The notes beneath the pieces are model-generated. The model was given only the letters and a program-made list of their open reading frames with translations, was not told the DNA's origin and did not search any database. DNA of 8,218 bases from Bacteroidota bacterium. GTDB lineage: Bacteria; Bacteroidota; Bacteroidia; Flavobacteriales; Flavobacteriaceae. Of the stretch, positions 6,185 through 8,218 are shown in pieces. Within the stretch, counting starts at the first letter, position 1; the number at the start of each line of letters is the position of its first letter. A program made the position numbers and the translations under genes. The stretch spans positions 1 through 8,218 of the forward strand of contig CANINJ010000076.1 of assembly GCA_947468985.1 (NCBI GenBank), written 5' to 3'.

Positions 6185-8218
6185 ATGAAAATACTTCAAT
6201 TTCCTTTAACGAGAATCACCATTTGGTTTGTTTTTGGAATTTTGTTTTCCTTTTATACTTCCCCAAATCCAAATTTCTTTTTTATAACCTTTGGAATTTC
6301 CTTTTTACTTCTTGTTTCTGTTTATTTTTTCTCCAAAAAAGATTTTGTTCAAAAAATATATTTTGGAATTTTTACTTACGTGTTATTTTTTCAAATAGGT
6401 ATTTTCACACAAATTATAAATACCGATTCGTATCAAGCTGACAATTATATTCATCAAATTAGAAATGAGACCGATGAACATTCCGTTCAACTCGTTTTGC
6501 GAGAAAAATTAAAAAGTTCGTTGTTAAATGACCGATATATTGGTATAGTAAAACGCATTGACAATCGAGAAAGTTCAGGAAAAATCTTGGTTAATTTTCA
6601 TAAAATAAAAGGGAATTTAAAACTTAATATTGGCTCCAATTTTCTAATAAAAGGAATAGTTTATAGACATAAAAACCCAATAAATCCAGACCAATTTGAC
6701 TATGGGAAATATTTGACAAACAAATCCATTTTGGCTCAAATGTATGCCGATTCTTATGAGATAAAAATTAGCAAAACAACAGATAAAGACATTTGGTATT
6801 ACTCCGATTTTCTTAGAAATAAAATTCTAAACAACCTCGAAAAAAATAATTTTTCAAAGGATGAATTGCACGTTGTAGCGGCTTTAATTTTAGGACAACA
6901 ACAAGATATTTCGCCTGAAATATTACACGATTATCAATTTGCAGGCGCAATTCATATTTTGTCTGTTTCAGGATTACACGTTGGTTTTATATTGCTATTT
7001 ATTACTTTTTTATTGAAACCCTTGCGTAAAAACAAAGTTGGAAACACCATCCGATTAATTACTATAATTTTATCGCTTTGGGGTTTTGCCATATTAGCTG
7101 GACTTTCGCCTTCAGTGGTGCGCTCTGTAACTATGTTTTCGTTTGTTGCCGTTGGAATGCACTTAAAAAGAAGCACCAATATTTTTCATACTTTATTGGT
7201 TTCTGTATTCCTAATTTTGCTTTTTCAACCTTCCTTTTTATTCGATGTTGGGTTTCAATTGAGTTATGTTGCGCTATTTTTTATCTTTTGGTTGCAACCA
7301 TTATTAGAAAATTTGTGGACACCAAACAACAAAATAGCAATTTACTTTTGGGAAATTTTAACCGTTTCATTTGCCGCTCAAATTGGCGCTTTCCCATTAA
7401 GCATCTATTACTTTCATCAGTTTCCAGGATTGTTTTTTGTAACCAACTTAATAATTATTCCTTTTTTGAGTGTCATTATGGCCTTGGGCGTTTTTGTAAT
7501 GGTATTAGCCGCTTTTGATTATGTTCCTGAAATTCCAGCAAAAATATTAGAATATAGTATTTACTTTTTAAATAAAACCATCAATTGGGTTGCTTCCTTC
7601 GAGCAATTTATCATAAAGGATATTCCTTTTAATTGGCAAATTTTATTGAGTTTGTACCTTCTAATTGTAGCGGTAATTTTCTGGTTTAAAAAACCAACAT
7701 TCCACAAATTAGCATTTGCATTGATTACCCTACTTCTATTTCAAACTACTTTTTTTGTAACCCGATGGAACAATCAAAATCAAGAAGAATGGATTGTATT
7801 TAATATAAAGAAAAACACCTTAATCACTGAAAGAACAGGCGAAAAAGTAGTTGCTTTTTGCAATGACAGTATCCGAAAAGAAATAGCTAAAAACCCGACA
7901 TTGAAATCGTATTTGATTGCCAATTTTAGTTCTATTTCAAACCCAAAAAAGATTCAAAATATATTTTATTTTAAGGATAAAAAAATTCTAATTTTGGATA
8001 GTTTAGGCATTTATTCGAAGAACAAACATCCTGATATTATTGTAATTACGCAATCACCAAAATTGAATTTAGAACGTTTATTTCAAACCTATAAGCCTGA
8101 AATCATTGTCGCCGATGCATCGAATTTTAAAACCTATATAAAAGTTTGGGAAGCCACTTGTAGAAAAGAAAAAATCCCTTTTCACGCAACTGGCGAAAAG
8201 GGATTTTTTAGATTGGAA
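6185..8218 (+). CDS. comEC: ComEC/Rec2-type DNA uptake channel protein, 3' end cut off by the window edge
   Basis: Inner-membrane channel that in competent bacteria carries single-stranded DNA into the cytoplasm. There are 678 codons with no stop before the edge; flavobacterial members are about this long, so only a few codons are probably missing. Order: two or three N-terminal helices (about 9-75); a soluble OB-fold-like DUF4131 region (about 95-195); then the Competence domain (about 220-500) with many helices. The latter carries the hallmark GAIHILSVSGLHVG (254-267), AGLSPSVVRS (305-314), VGFQLSY (355-361) and AAQIGAFPLSIYYF (397-410). After the last helix (about 505-525) comes a soluble tail (535-678) that looks like a reduced beta-lactamase-like domain without the metal-binding His motif. 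The ATG at 6185 is preceded directly by AGGGGA, rather close for a ribosome site. Likely last gene of the surE-lpxB string; a terminator-like hairpin overlaps its end. Confidence 0.93.
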   Translation, partial: MKILQFPLTRITIWFVFGILFSFYTSPNPNFFFITFGISFLLLVSVYFFSKKDFVQKIYFGIFTYVLFFQIGIFTQIINTDSYQADNYIHQIRNETDEHSVQLVLREKLKSSLLNDRYIGIVKRIDNRESSGKILVNFHKIKGNLKLNIGSNFLIKGIVYRHKNPINPDQFDYGKYLTNKSILAQMYADSYEIKISKTTDKDIWYYSDFLRNKILNNLEKNNFSKDELHVVAALILGQQQDISPEILHDYQFAGAIHILSVSGLHVGFILLFITFLLKPLRKNKVGNTIRLITIILSLWGFAILAGLSPSVVRSVTMFSFVAVGMHLKRSTNIFHTLLVSVFLILLFQPSFLFDVGFQLSYVALFFIFWLQPLLENLWTPNNKIAIYFWEILTVSFAAQIGAFPLSIYYFHQFPGLFFVTNLIIIPFLSVIMALGVFVMVLAAFDYVPEIPAKILEYSIYFLNKTINWVASFEQFIIKDIPFNWQILLSLYLLIVAVIFWFKKPTFHKLAFALITLLLFQTTFFVTRWNNQNQEEWIVFNIKKNTLITERTGEKVVAFCNDSIRKEIAKNPTLKSYLIANFSSISNPKKIQNIFYFKDKKILILDSLGIYSKNKHPDIIVITQSPKLNLERLFQTYKPEIIVADASNFKTYIKVWEATCRKEKIPFHATGEKGFFRLE
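8169..8209 (+). terminator. Terminator-like hairpin inside the 3' end of comEC
   Basis: A perfect 15-bp inverted repeat (arms 8169-8183 and 8195-8209, reading AAAAAATCCCTTTTC and its complement) with an 11-base loop. The right arm ends in six U on the plus strand and the left arm starts with six A, so it could act in both directions. It has the typical shape of a Bacteroidota intrinsic terminator. It lies wholly within the open comEC frame, encoding residues 662-675, so comEC transcripts may end at or very near the stop codon just beyond the window. A convergent gene past the edge could share it. Confidence 0.7.

Noticed and set aside
6223..6441. Plus-strand frame rich in Phe, Cys and Trp
   Set aside because: It overlaps the N-terminal membrane part of comEC in another frame; the comEC frame is open for 678 codons with family motifs.
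6952..7518. Frames at 6952-7179 (minus) and 7078-7518 (plus)
   Set aside because: Both are shadows of the comEC membrane domain, with compositions that reflect the out-of-frame reading of hydrophobic codons.

Overview
The window looks like an ordinary chromosomal core region of a member of the Flavobacteriaceae, probably Flavobacterium or a close relative (Bacteroidota). The reasons are the strong AT bias, A-rich leaders instead of clear Shine-Dalgarno sites, several TAnnTTTG-type -7 boxes, and proteins that read like flavobacterial family members (a long Prc-type S41 protease, SurE, LpxB, a C40 lipoprotein and a Bacteroidota-type ComEC). I see no tRNA, rRNA, CRISPR array, insertion sequence, phage gene or toxin-antitoxin pair.

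Left part, minus strand: a tail-specific (carboxy-terminal processing) protease gene (about 901-3120) is followed by a strong intrinsic terminator (804-867). Then comes a secreted DNA/RNA non-specific endonuclease gene (780 to 1) that runs off the left edge. The nuclease start lies only 24 bases past the terminator's U-tract, so how it is transcribed is an open question.

Middle: a divergent intergenic region (3121-3254) separates the protease from a rightward gene string. It carries a consensus-like -7 box for the protease and a weaker one for surE.

Right part, plus strand: surE (3255-4025), a 90-residue three-helix membrane protein of unknown function (4027-4299), lpxB (4328-5440), a C40 (NlpC/P60) peptidase lipoprotein with a non-ATG start (about 5468-6154) and comEC (6185 to the right edge, 678 codons without a stop). 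The gaps are 1, 28, 27 and 30 bases with no terminator between genes, so they probably form one operon. A possible internal promoter lies before the C40 gene. The string joins nucleotide phosphatase, lipid A synthesis, peptidoglycan hydrolysis and DNA uptake functions, all apart from SurE at the envelope.

I find no clear undescribed system. The points most worth a second look are a perfect 15-bp inverted repeat with a U-run inside the last codons of comEC, the loss of metal-binding histidines in the remnant beta-lactamase-like tail of ComEC, the non-ATG start and overlapping -7 box of the C40 lipoprotein, and the small membrane protein between surE and lpxB.
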